From assembly GCF_900100085.1 (NCBI RefSeq), contig NZ_FNEJ01000005.1, positions 62,001 to 126,000 on the forward strand: a stretch of DNA of 64,000 nucleotides, read 5' to 3'. Under the pieces are notes generated by a model. That model saw only the letters and a list, made by a program, of their open reading frames with translations. It searched no databases and was not told where the DNA came from. A program made the position numbers and the translations under genes. This document shows positions 8,451 through 16,908 of this stretch, piece after piece (position 1 is the first letter of the stretch; each line of letters starts with the position of its first letter). This DNA comes from Salipiger marinus (GTDB lineage: Bacteria; Pseudomonadota; Alphaproteobacteria; Rhodobacterales; Rhodobacteraceae).

Positions 8451-9445
8451 TGCGATCCTGTGCCGCGCGGCCCCAGCAAGGATCGTGGCCCATGACCGCC
8501 ACGCAGCATTTCGTCTTTGCCCTTGTCGACGACTTCACCCATATCGCCTTTGCCTGCGGGGTGGATCCGCTGCGCATCGTCAACCTGATTTCGGGCAAAC
8601 CGCTGTACCGCTGGTCCTATGCCTCGCTCGACGGACAAACCGCGCGCAGTTCCGATGACACCCATATCCAGACCCATCACCGATTTGACGCGCTGCCCGA
8701 GTGCGACCGGCTGTTCCTCCTGTCCGGCATCAACATGCAGAGCAAGGATCACGGCGATCTGCTGGCAGCGGTCCGGCGCAAGCTGCGGCTCAGCGGAAGC
8801 CGGATCGGGGCGCTGTGTTCGGGCAGCTGGATCGTTGCCAAAGGCGGGTTCCTTGATGGACAGAAAGCGGCGATCCACTGGGACTACCACGACAGCTTCA
8901 TGAAGCAGTTTCCGGACGTCACGCTGGTGCGCAACGTGTTTGTCACGGATGAACGCCACATCACCGCCTCCGGCGGGACGGCGACGGCGGATCTGATGCT
9001 GCATCTGATCGCCAGGGATCACGGGCTGGACCTGTCGGTCGCCGTGGCCGACCAGATGGTCTACAACGCCGTGCGGGAGTCGACCGTCGCGCAGAAAGTG
9101 TCGCTTCAGTCGCGAAACGGCATGCGCAACAGCCATCTGTCTGCCGCCATCGCCAGCATGGCGGGCCGGATGGACGATCCATGGCCGACCTCCGCCATCG
9201 CGCGCGAACCGGGCATTTCCACCCGGCAGCTGGAGCGGCTGTTCGGCAAATGCCTCAACACCTCGCCGAAGAAATACTACATCGAGATGCGGCTGGAACG
9301 CGCCCGGAACCTGCTGCTTCAGACGGAAATGTCGGTGATCGACGTGGCCATGGCCTGCGGTTTCGACAGTGCCGGGCATTTCTCCCGCACCTACCGCACC
9401 GCCTATGGGGTAACGCAAATGACCCAGCGCACCCGCAGGGCCTAG
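8450..9445 (+). CDS. AraC-family regulator with GATase1-like domain
   Basis: A DJ-1/PfpI (class I amidotransferase-like) sensor domain (about residues 15-190, FVFALVDDFTHIAFACG) is joined to a C-terminal AraC double helix-turn-helix (ISTRQLERLFGKCL, then IDVAMACGFDSAGHFSRTY). This architecture is that of GbdR/CdhR-type activators of glycine betaine and carnitine catabolism, so it probably activates the betaine genes here. ATG 8450 overlaps the TGA of the binding-protein gene (TGATG). ATG 8492 directly before the sensor domain is an alternative start. It is the last gene of the damaged uptake operon, so its own expression may suffer. Confidence 0.85.
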   Translation: MRSCAARPQQGSWPMTATQHFVFALVDDFTHIAFACGVDPLRIVNLISGKPLYRWSYASLDGQTARSSDDTHIQTHHRFDALPECDRLFLLSGINMQSKDHGDLLAAVRRKLRLSGSRIGALCSGSWIVAKGGFLDGQKAAIHWDYHDSFMKQFPDVTLVRNVFVTDERHITASGGTATADLMLHLIARDHGLDLSVAVADQMVYNAVRESTVAQKVSLQSRNGMRNSHLSAAIASMAGRMDDPWPTSAIAREPGISTRQLERLFGKCLNTSPKKYYIEMRLERARNLLLQTEMSVIDVAMACGFDSAGHFSRTYRTAYGVTQMTQRTRRA

Positions 9446-9528
9446 GCTCCACACCGGTGACGGTCTTGCTCCTCCCGGATCCGATCAGGCCTCCGCGCCG
9501 TCTTGGGGGCTGCCGCCGACGCGGTGGG

Positions 9529-10161
9529 TCACTGGGTGAGGACAAGATCGGCGGGGCGGCTTCTGGTGCGGACGGTGCGGCCATTGGGGAGGTCGTTGCC
9601 TTCCAGCTTCTGGCGGATCTGGTCTTCGGTCAGATCGTAATGGCTCCAGCGTGCGCGCAGGCGGTCGGCCAGAACCGGCTCGGGCACGTCCACCATGACC
9701 GTCCTGTCAAAACAGGCGGCCAGCCGGTCCCATGGGGCGCTGTCCAGCAGCAGATAATTGCCCTCGCACAGGATCAGCCTGACACCGGGTGTGATCAGCC
9801 GCGCCGATCCGCGCGAAATCTCCAGATCGCGGTCAAAGACCGGGACCGCCACCGTTTCGGTCCCCGTCCGCAGCCGGTCGAGCACCGAGGCGAGCCCGCC
9901 CACATCGAACGTGTCCGGGGCGCCCTTCCATGGGCGGCGCCCCATGTCGTGCAGCACCGCGTCATCGTAGTGAAACCCGTCCATGGGCAGGATCGCCGAA
10001 AGCCCGGGATGGGTCCGCGCCAGCCCCGTCTGCAGCGCCTGCGCCGTGGTGCTTTTGCCCGAACCCGGCGCGCCTGCGATGGCCATGATCCGGCGGCCAG
10101 GCTGCTCCAGCAGGGTGAGGGCCTCCGTCAGGAGACCCTCCATGGTCACATGTCGCGCCAT
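9529..10161 (-). CDS. FrcK-like P-loop kinase (uridine kinase/PRK fold)
   Basis: A 210-residue P-loop kinase of the phosphoribulokinase/uridine kinase superfamily with Walker A AGAPGSGKSTTAQAL (about residues 28-42), a substrate loop LPMDGFHYDD, Walker B-like LILCEGNYLLLD and a lid helix RLRARWSHYDL. The size and its place at the end of a sugar ABC operon match FrcK of the rhizobial fructose locus, but the substrate is not established. It is the last gene of the operon and overlaps the epimerase stop (TGATG). Confidence 0.75.
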   Translation of the reverse strand: MARHVTMEGLLTEALTLLEQPGRRIMAIAGAPGSGKSTTAQALQTGLARTHPGLSAILPMDGFHYDDAVLHDMGRRPWKGAPDTFDVGGLASVLDRLRTGTETVAVPVFDRDLEISRGSARLITPGVRLILCEGNYLLLDSAPWDRLAACFDRTVMVDVPEPVLADRLRARWSHYDLTEDQIRQKLEGNDLPNGRTVRTRSRPADLVLTQ

Positions 10162-11009
10162 CAGATCAGCCGGTACTGGGCGGCCTTGTTGCGCAGGAAG
10201 GGCAGCCCCTTGGACATGACCTCCTCGTGATCCTTGGCAACGGGGCGCCAGACCGCCAGCCCGAACCCGATCTCCGGGGGCATGTTGATGAAACTTTCCA
10301 TCGCAAGCCCGCCCTTGAAATCGATGGCCTTCAGCGTGGCAAAGACCTCGTCCCAGTCGCAGCAGCCCTCTCCCGGGGTGCCACGGTCACTTTCGCTGAG
10401 GTGGATGTATTTCAGGTAATCGCGGCAGTCGAGAATGCCGTTGGCGGCGCCTTTTTCCTCGATGTTCATGTGATAGGTGTCGAGATGGACGAAGATGTTG
10501 TCCGACCCCACGCGTTCGATCATCTCGCGCGCCTGCCAGCCGGTATTGATGAGGTGGTTTTCATAGCGGTTCACCGGCTCGATGCCAAAAAGCAGCCCGA
10601 CCTCTTTCGCATATGTCGAGGCGGCATCCAGCACCTTGGCGACGTTGTCATATTCGGCCTGCGTCGGCCACGATCCGGTGCGCTGGCCGATGCCCCCGAA
10701 CGTCACCCCCGACAGCGCCTCCGCGCCGCAGGCCTTGGTCTTGTCGATGGCAAGCCGGAGATAGTCGATCGCGCCTTCGGGATTGACCGAGGCCCAGTAC
10801 TGTTCCGGCAGACCCAGCGAACAGACCGCGCGCAGGTTGTTCCGCTCCAGCAGCGCTGCGGTGTGGGCGGTGTCGATCTCTGCCGGGCGCAGCATCGGGA
10901 TCTCGATGAAATCGACGCCGTAGCTGAGGGCCCCCGTCACGGCGCGCTCTGCGCCCTCGCGGTCCCAGTTCATCGTCCACATGCTGGTGTGTACGCCAAA
11001 GCCTTCCAT
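10161..11009 (-). CDS. Sugar epimerase/isomerase, D-tagatose 3-epimerase-like
   Basis: A 282-residue xylose-isomerase-like TIM barrel. It holds the D-tagatose/D-psicose 3-epimerase signatures: the metal Glu in GIEPVNRYENHL, the metal Asp in VHLDTYHMNIEE, the His in YIHLSESDRG and the C-terminal metal Glu in LAMESFI. Members interconvert ketoses at C3. With a ketose-type ABC importer upstream and a kinase downstream this suggests uptake, epimerisation, then phosphorylation of a rare ketose. It overlaps the permease upstream and the kinase downstream by one base each. Confidence 0.82.
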   Translation of the reverse strand: MEGFGVHTSMWTMNWDREGAERAVTGALSYGVDFIEIPMLRPAEIDTAHTAALLERNNLRAVCSLGLPEQYWASVNPEGAIDYLRLAIDKTKACGAEALSGVTFGGIGQRTGSWPTQAEYDNVAKVLDAASTYAKEVGLLFGIEPVNRYENHLINTGWQAREMIERVGSDNIFVHLDTYHMNIEEKGAANGILDCRDYLKYIHLSESDRGTPGEGCCDWDEVFATLKAIDFKGGLAMESFINMPPEIGFGLAVWRPVAKDHEEVMSKGLPFLRNKAAQYRLI

Positions 11010-12037
11010 TAGGTGTCCTTTCGGGAAAGAAGTCCGATGTATCGTTGAATCTGGCCGGATCGCAGCACCATCACCGCGATCAGGAACAGGCCCCAGACGG
11101 CCGTCGAAAGATGCTGGTTCGCCCCCACAAGGTTGAGCCCCGAGGACAGCACCTGCAGGATCACCAGCGCGAGGATGACCGGTGCCACGCGGCCATGGCC
11201 GCCGAACGGATCGATGCCGCCCAGAAAACAGGCCAGCACGGTGATCAGCAGCATCGCTTCGCCATGGCCCACGCGGACCGAACTGAACCGCGCGGCCATG
11301 AGGATGCCCGCAATGGCGCAGAGCACGCCCGACAGGGTATAGATCAGCACCAGCGTGCGCTTCGCGTTCAGCCCCGCATATTCCGCCGCCTTCAGGTTCG
11401 ACCCGGTCATGTAGACCGAAAAGCCATGCGGCGTGCGGCGCAGCAGCACATGCCAGCCAAGCGCGATCACCGCGAACAGGATCAGCGGCACCGGAATGCC
11501 CATGACGCTGCCATGGCCGAGCGTGTGCATGTGGTCGGGAAAGCCCGAAATGTCGCCGCCACGGGTCAGGAATTCGCCCAGTCCGCGCAGGAAGATCATC
11601 ATCGCCAGCGACACGAGAATCGGATGCGCGCCGACATAGGCCACGACGCCCCCCATCACCGCACCCGCCAGCGCGCCCACGATCACGGCGAGCGCGCAGC
11701 CGAGGATGAAGGCGGGGATGCCCGCCTCTGGCCCGCCGAACTGCATGAGCGTCCAGGCCAGCGTCAGCCCGCTGATATTGGCGGTATAGACGATGGCAAG
11801 GTTCAGCCCGCCCGACAGGATCGGGGCCAGCATGGCCAGAGTCAGCAGGCCCAGCAGCGGCATCTGGAAGCCCATGGAGCCAAGGTTTGCCCCGGTCAGG
11901 AAGCGCGGCGAGGCGATGGCGAAGACCACCACCAGCAGCACGAGCATGACCAGCAGCGACAGGTTCTCTCCGGCGGGGCCGCCTGTCTTGAGGTGTTTGA
12001 AGCCCTTGAGGCCGGGCAGGCGTCTGGTGTCGCTCAT
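11009..12037 (-). CDS. Sugar ABC transporter permease (RbsC family), second subunit
   Basis: A 342-residue RbsC/AraH-type inner-membrane permease with about ten hydrophobic segments starting at LSLLVMLVLLVVVFAIASP, and the family motif GLNAKRTLVLIY. ATG 12037 overlaps the stop of the preceding permease (TGATG). The two permeases differ in sequence and probably form a heterodimer. The open frame extends further upstream but that part is antisense-frame shadow of the first permease. Confidence 0.85.
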   Translation of the reverse strand: MSDTRRLPGLKGFKHLKTGGPAGENLSLLVMLVLLVVVFAIASPRFLTGANLGSMGFQMPLLGLLTLAMLAPILSGGLNLAIVYTANISGLTLAWTLMQFGGPEAGIPAFILGCALAVIVGALAGAVMGGVVAYVGAHPILVSLAMMIFLRGLGEFLTRGGDISGFPDHMHTLGHGSVMGIPVPLILFAVIALGWHVLLRRTPHGFSVYMTGSNLKAAEYAGLNAKRTLVLIYTLSGVLCAIAGILMAARFSSVRVGHGEAMLLITVLACFLGGIDPFGGHGRVAPVILALVILQVLSSGLNLVGANQHLSTAVWGLFLIAVMVLRSGQIQRYIGLLSRKDT

Positions 12038-13029
12038 CACGACCGGGCCTCCTTGTTGCGGAAGAATTGGCTGAGATCGATATTGGCGGTGGAGATGGCC
12101 ACGAGGATCACCGCGCCGATGATCATCTGGAAGGCAAAGGGCGACACGCCCAGCAGGTTCAGCCCGTTCTGGGTGACCGCCACGAACATCACCCCAAGGA
12201 TGCAGCCAAGGATCGTGCCCTTGCCGCCGCCCAGACGGGCGCCGCCCAGCACCACCGCCGCCAGCACGTCGAGTTCGCGACCGTAAAGCGCGTTTGGCAC
12301 CACCTCCTTGACGATGTTCACCTGACAGAGCCCGGCAATCCCCGCCATGAGCCCCATCCAGCCGAAGGCCACGCCCTGCATCACCGCGATGTTCACGCCC
12401 GCGCGGCGCGCGCCTTCGGGGTTGTCGCCAAAGGCGTAAAGCTGCCGACCGATATTGCTGCGCCGGATCAGCGCCCATGTGGCGATGACGCAGCCGATCA
12501 TCACCGCGACGGACAGCGTCAGTTCCGACCAGATCCCTTGGGCGTTCTCATGTTCAAAGATGAAGATGCGCGCGGTCCACCAGTCCGGCAGGTTGTAGAT
12601 GTTGCGCCCGCCGCTGAAGAACATCAGCAGCCCGAAAAACGCGTTGAAGGTGGCGATGGTCACCACGATGGAGATGATCCGAAAGCCATGGATCAGCCAA
12701 GCGTTGAGCAGGCCCAGCAGGATGCCAAGAGAGCCGCAGAACAGGAATCCCAGCAGCCAGTTGCCGCCGCCGACGCTCATCAGCAGCTGCGCCGCGACGT
12801 ATTGCACCACCGAAGAGGCCACGGCGAAGGAAATGTCGATGCCCCCGGCGATCAGCACCACCAGCAGACCCACCGCCCAGATCAGGTTCACGGCGCTGTT
12901 GTTCAGCAGCGAGGTCAGGTTGGGCAGGGTGGCAAATTGCGGCGCGCTGAGGGACAGGGCAATGCAGAGCACCGCCAGCACTACCGCAAGGCGCACCTCG
13001 ATCGTATGACTGCGCAAGGCGTCACGCAT
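12037..13029 (-). CDS. Sugar ABC transporter permease (RbsC family), first subunit
   Basis: A 330-residue RbsC-family permease (IEVRLAVVLAVLCIALS, GGIDISFAVASSVVQYVA, GRQLYAFGDNPEGARRAGVN). ATG 13029 is chosen because it overlaps the ATPase stop by 8 bp; the longer open frame upstream has no family similarity. GGIDISFA is the conserved cytoplasmic coupling/turn region typical of RbsC proteins. Works with the following permease and the double ATPase. Confidence 0.85.
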   Translation of the reverse strand: MRDALRSHTIEVRLAVVLAVLCIALSLSAPQFATLPNLTSLLNNSAVNLIWAVGLLVVLIAGGIDISFAVASSVVQYVAAQLLMSVGGGNWLLGFLFCGSLGILLGLLNAWLIHGFRIISIVVTIATFNAFFGLLMFFSGGRNIYNLPDWWTARIFIFEHENAQGIWSELTLSVAVMIGCVIATWALIRRSNIGRQLYAFGDNPEGARRAGVNIAVMQGVAFGWMGLMAGIAGLCQVNIVKEVVPNALYGRELDVLAAVVLGGARLGGGKGTILGCILGVMFVAVTQNGLNLLGVSPFAFQMIIGAVILVAISTANIDLSQFFRNKEARS

Positions 13030-14527
13030 AGATCCGCTCCTCCAGCTGGGGCACCGAAACGGTGCGCGGGTCGTAAGCCTGCACGATGCGGCCATCGGCC
13101 ATGTGCAGGATGCGGTCGGAATGATGCATGACCTCGGTCACCTCGTCCGAGATCAGCAGGATGGCGAGGCCCTGCTCGGCCAGCGCGCGCACGATGCGGA
13201 AGATGCCCGCCCGCGCGCCCACATCAACGCCCACCGTCGGGCTGTCGAGGATCAGCAGCCGCGGTTCTGTCGCCAGCCATTTCGCCAGCACGACCTTCTG
13301 CTGGTTGCCGCCGGACAGGGTGGAAATCGCATCCTCCGGCGCGCCGATCTTGACCCCCAATTCGCGGATCCAGTGCCGCACCAGATCGGCCTTGCGCCGG
13401 TCAGAGATCAGCCCGCTGGCGGTGGTCAGCTGGCGGAGAACGGAAATCACCGTGTTGTCGGCGATGGACTGTTTCTGCAGCAGCCCCAGCGACAGCCGGT
13501 CCTCCGACACATAGGCCATGCCCTTGGCGATCGCCTCGCGGATGGAGCCGGGGCGAAAGGCCGACCCCTCCAGCGTCATGCTGCCCGCATCGGCCCGGCG
13601 CATGCCCATCATGACATGGGCCAGTTCGGTCCGCCCTGCCCCGATGAGCCCGGTCAGCCCCAGAACCTCGCCCGCCCGGATGGTCAGCGAGACATCCTCG
13701 AATTCGCCGTGACGGCTCAGGCCACGGGCCTCGAACACCACGGGCGCATCGGGCAGGTCGCGGGCATCGACCTTGTTTTCGATCAGATGGCCGGTCATCA
13801 GCTCGCCAAGCCGCGCCTGCGTCATGCCCTCGGTCGGGTAGACGCCCACAAGATTGCCGTCGCGCACGACGGTGACGCGCTCGGCGATCTCCAGCACTTC
13901 GGCCAGCCGGTGCGACACAAAGACAACGGCCACGCCATCCGCCGACAGCTTGCGCACGATGTCCAGCAGCCGGTCCGTTTCGGACTGGGTCAGCGAAGCG
14001 GTGGGTTCATCCATGAAGATCAGCTTTGCGTCGTTCATCAGCGCGCGGGCGATGGCCACCACCTGCCGCTGCGCGATGGACAGATCGTTGAGCGGCGCGG
14101 TCAGCGGCAGGGAGACGCCAAGCCGCTCCAGCACCTCGCCCGCCCGCGCGCTCATCTCGCGGTAGCGCACGGAACGGGGCCGCAGCCCGACAAGGTCGTC
14201 AAAGGCGATGTTTTCGGCCACGCTCATATGCGGGAACAGGGCCAGATCCTGCCAGATCACCGACACGCCCCGCTGCCGAGCCTGCACCGGCGTGATGCGG
14301 TCGACGCGCGCGCCAAAAAGTTCGATCAGATCGGCGCTTTCCGGCTGGTGGACACCGGTCACCACCTTGATGAGGGTGGATTTCCCGCAGCCATTCTCGC
14401 CGGCAAGGCAGTGCACCTCGCCCGCGCGGACCTCGAAATCGATCTTGTTCAGCGCCTGCACCCCGCCGAAAGCCTTCGAGACCTTGTGGAGCCGCAGCGC
14501 GAACCGTTCTGCCGGGGCAGTTGTCAT
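13022..14527 (-). CDS. Sugar ABC transporter ATPase, duplicated (RbsA family)
   Basis: A 501-residue double ATPase. The first half has Walker A GENGCGKSTL and signature-region LSIAQRQVVAIARALM with Walker B LIFMDEPTASL. The second half keeps the signature LSGGNQQKVVLAKWLA and Walker B LLILDSPTVGVD but a degenerate P-loop (GLIGAGRTEL), as is usual for RbsA/AraG proteins. It energises import through the two downstream permeases. Its start is 66 bp after the binding-protein gene, with a hairpin in the gap. Confidence 0.88.
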   Translation of the reverse strand: MTTAPAERFALRLHKVSKAFGGVQALNKIDFEVRAGEVHCLAGENGCGKSTLIKVVTGVHQPESADLIELFGARVDRITPVQARQRGVSVIWQDLALFPHMSVAENIAFDDLVGLRPRSVRYREMSARAGEVLERLGVSLPLTAPLNDLSIAQRQVVAIARALMNDAKLIFMDEPTASLTQSETDRLLDIVRKLSADGVAVVFVSHRLAEVLEIAERVTVVRDGNLVGVYPTEGMTQARLGELMTGHLIENKVDARDLPDAPVVFEARGLSRHGEFEDVSLTIRAGEVLGLTGLIGAGRTELAHVMMGMRRADAGSMTLEGSAFRPGSIREAIAKGMAYVSEDRLSLGLLQKQSIADNTVISVLRQLTTASGLISDRRKADLVRHWIRELGVKIGAPEDAISTLSGGNQQKVVLAKWLATEPRLLILDSPTVGVDVGARAGIFRIVRALAEQGLAILLISDEVTEVMHHSDRILHMADGRIVQAYDPRTVSVPQLEERIYA

Positions 14528-14554
14528 GGTTCACCTATGGGACATGAAGGAAAG

Positions 14555-14580
14555 GCGGGCAGGACCGGAGCCCCGCCCGC
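14555..14580 (-). other. Intercistronic hairpin after the binding-protein gene
   Basis: A 6-bp GCGGGC/GCCCGC stem with further GC pairing inside lies between the sugar-binding-protein gene and the ATPase gene. Such hairpins often protect or attenuate transcripts so that the binding protein is made in excess. The role is inferred from position only. Confidence 0.35.
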
Positions 14581-14593
14581 AGGGCGCCTTGGA

Positions 14594-15577
14594 TCAGAGA
14601 CCCTTTTCGGCGAGGTCGTCCACCGTGCTGGCGTTGATTTCCAGCAGGTTGTCGGTGATGATGTCCCGCGCATCGGCATCCGGTTCGATCACGCCGAGGC
14701 CCGGCACATCCATGCCGGATTCCAGCGTCTCGCCCCGCACCAGCATGTCGCCGAGCGTGACAAAAACCTCGCCCGCCTGTGCCGGATTCCACATGAAGCC
14801 CCCGGTCAGCACGCCGGAATGGATCATCTTGCGGCCCTGCCCCGGAGAGAACGGCCCCATGACGTGGATCTCGCCGGTCTTGCGGCGCTCTTCCACGGCA
14901 CGTCCCGCCCCGATCGGCCCTTGGCTGCCAAAGGCAAGGAAGCCCTTCAGATCCGGGTTGGCCGCGATCAGGTCAAGCGCGGTGGACCGGCTGTCATCGA
15001 CATTCTCGGCCACGCCATACCGGTCGCCGACGATTTCAAGATCGGGGCGGTTCTCTGCCATCCACGCGATTGCGGCATCAGCCCATGCATTGTGCAGCGG
15101 CACCGTCAGCGAGCCGACATAGACCGCATATGTGCCGCCCTCGGGGGTCTTGTCGGACAGCAGCTTGGCATGCGCCTCGCCGAACCCCTCGGCAGAGGCC
15201 AGTTCGAAATTCCAGTCGACATTTTCCAGCCCCGGCCCTTCGTGCGAGATCACGATGATGCCCGCGTCCCGCGCCTTCTGCAGCACCGGCTCCAGCGCCG
15301 CCTCGTCATTGGGGACCACGCCGATCACGTCGACGCCCTTGGCGATCAGATCCTCGATGGCCTGCACCTGCAGCGCCGGATCGGCGGAAACCGGGCCGAT
15401 CATCTCTGCCGTCACGCCCAGTTCCTCGGCGCGGCGGGTGATGCCGTCTTCCATGGCATTGAACCACGGAATGCCGCCGATCTTGACGACGATCCCCATG
15501 GAGGTTTCCGCACTGGCAGATGTGGCAAGGCCAAAGGTCAGCGCCAGCGCGCTGACCATTCCGGTCAATTTCGTCAT
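14594..15577 (-). CDS. Periplasmic sugar-binding protein (RbsB-like)
   Basis: A 327-residue pentose/hexose-binding lipoprotein-free exported protein. The signal peptide is MTKLTGMVSALALTFGLATSASA (cleaved before ETS). The mature part has two Rossmann-like lobes of the Peripla_BP_4 type (GIVVKIGGIPWF, IEDLIAKGVDVIGVVPND, VYVGSLTVPLHNAWADAA). ATG 15577 is preceded by GGAGGAAG, which fixes this start over a longer open frame. First gene of the transporter operon, divergent from the LacI regulator across 229 bp. Confidence 0.87.
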   Translation of the reverse strand: MTKLTGMVSALALTFGLATSASAETSMGIVVKIGGIPWFNAMEDGITRRAEELGVTAEMIGPVSADPALQVQAIEDLIAKGVDVIGVVPNDEAALEPVLQKARDAGIIVISHEGPGLENVDWNFELASAEGFGEAHAKLLSDKTPEGGTYAVYVGSLTVPLHNAWADAAIAWMAENRPDLEIVGDRYGVAENVDDSRSTALDLIAANPDLKGFLAFGSQGPIGAGRAVEERRKTGEIHVMGPFSPGQGRKMIHSGVLTGGFMWNPAQAGEVFVTLGDMLVRGETLESGMDVPGLGVIEPDADARDIITDNLLEINASTVDDLAEKGL

Positions 15578-15619
15578 GTCTTCCTCCCTCGGCGCGAGGT
15601 TTCGCGCCCTCCTGAACGT

Positions 15620-15635
15620 GCACAACCGATTGTGC
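15620..15635. promoter_or_regulatory. LacI-type operator candidate 1
   Basis: Perfect palindrome GCACAACCGATTGTGC in the intergenic region, 43 bp ahead of the binding-protein ATG. It is CG-centred in the way LacI-family sites are, and shares 12 of 16 bases with a second copy at 15709. Confidence 0.5.
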
Positions 15636-15708
15636 TAATTCCGCCGAAAAAACCACGCGACCTTTCCGGGCGTCGTGGCTGCGGGATGCTGCTGAGTTTC
15701 CTCAGGTT

Positions 15709-15724
15709 GCGCAATCGATGTTGC
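15709..15724. promoter_or_regulatory. LacI-type operator candidate 2
   Basis: Imperfect palindrome GCGCAATCGATGTTGC, 83 bp upstream of the LacI-family gene. Centre-to-centre distance to the first site is 89 bp, suitable for looping or separate control of the two divergent promoters. Confidence 0.45.
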
Positions 15725-15806
15725 AAGAGAAGCCGATTTCCGGTCATGCTGTCAACAGCCCTTTGCGACCTCTGTCGAAACGTCCCGGATCGAGACTGCC
15801 AACCCT

Positions 15807-16832
15807 ATGACAAAACTGCAGAAAGAGACGATTTACGACATCGCCCAGAAGGCCGGTGCCTCGGCGTCGACCGTCTCGGCGGCGCTGAACGGCACGTGGA
15901 AAAAGCGCCGCATCGCCAAGGTCACCGCCGAGCGGATCATCGCCATCGCGCAGGAACAGGGCTATTCGGCGAATCTGCAGGCGCGCGCGCTGCGCACCTC
16001 GCGCTCGGGTCTGGTCGCGCTGCTGATCCCGGAATACAACCGCTTCTTCTCCAACATCGCGCAGACCTTTTCCGCCGAGGTCCGCGCCCGCAACCAGTGC
16101 CCGGTGATCATCTCGACCGCGCGCGATCCCGAGGAGGAACGCCGCACCGTCTCTGACCTGACCGCATGGAATATCGACGCGATCTTTTTTGTCGGATCCG
16201 TGGCGCCAGAGGATCTCAGCCGTCACTGCACGGCGGCGCAGGTGCCCCATGTCTTTGTCGACCAGCCCTGCGCCATCGCGCCCTCGGTGGTGACCGACAG
16301 CCGGACCGGGGCGCATATCCTGACCCGCGAGATCATCGCAAGCATGCGCGCCCGCGACGTGCCCATCGGGGCGTCGCCCCGCGACACGATCTATTTTGTG
16401 GGGGGCGACCGTCTGCTACCCTCGACCCGCAACCGGGTGGAGGGCTTTTCAGAGGCGCTTTATGCTCATCTCGGGCGTCTCGACCCCGATCAGATCATCG
16501 CGCAGACCTATGATCTTGACGCGGCCACCGCCTCGATCAGCGCGCTTTACACCCGGCTGGGCGGTCTGCCGCGCGGGCTGTTCATCAACTCCGATTCGGT
16601 GTTCGAGGGCGCGCTGCGCTTTCTGGCCACCCTGCCCGAGGCCGAACTGACCTCCTGCTCCTTCGGCGTCTTCGATTACGAACCTTACGGGCAGCTTCTG
16701 CGCTTCCCGGTCCATATGATGCGGCAGCGTCACAAGATGCTGGTGCACAGGGCCTTTGCCCTGCTGGACGAGGCGAGCCCCCCGGTCATCGAGATGGTGC
16801 AGCCCGAACTTTATCCCGCGCCCCTGCGCTGA
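15807..16832 (+). CDS. LacI-family transcriptional regulator
   Basis: A 341-residue regulator. The N-terminal LacI helix-turn-helix and hinge helix (IYDIAQKAGASASTVSAALN, with a family-atypical insertion WKKRR before VTAERI) precede a periplasmic-binding-like effector domain (LVALLIPEYNRFFSNIAQTF, WNIDAIFFVG). It is divergent from the sugar ABC operon and is most simply its local repressor, with the sugar or its phosphate as inducer. That control is inferred from layout and the two palindromes. Confidence 0.87.
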   Translation: MTKLQKETIYDIAQKAGASASTVSAALNGTWKKRRIAKVTAERIIAIAQEQGYSANLQARALRTSRSGLVALLIPEYNRFFSNIAQTFSAEVRARNQCPVIISTARDPEEERRTVSDLTAWNIDAIFFVGSVAPEDLSRHCTAAQVPHVFVDQPCAIAPSVVTDSRTGAHILTREIIASMRARDVPIGASPRDTIYFVGGDRLLPSTRNRVEGFSEALYAHLGRLDPDQIIAQTYDLDAATASISALYTRLGGLPRGLFINSDSVFEGALRFLATLPEAELTSCSFGVFDYEPYGQLLRFPVHMMRQRHKMLVHRAFALLDEASPPVIEMVQPELYPAPLR

Positions 16833-16895
16833 TCCGGCCCTGCCTCCGTCTAAACGCGGCTCGCAGATCCACGTCGACAACCTGCTGCGGCTGAA

Positions 16896-16905
16896 TTATC
16901 TATAA
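16896..16905. promoter_or_regulatory. BioR box before bioR
   Basis: TTATCTATAA is the established alphaproteobacterial BioR site. It ends 3 bp before the bioR ATG. A TCGACA -35-like element at 16874-16879 with a 16-bp spacer makes TTATCT the probable -10, so bound BioR would block its own promoter. Confidence 0.85.
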
Positions 16906-16908
16906 TCC

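Noticed and set aside
16901-16906. TATAAT as the bioR -10 box
   Set aside because: It would put transcription start inside the coding region. TTATCT at 16896 with TCGACA at 16874 and a 16-bp spacer fits better.
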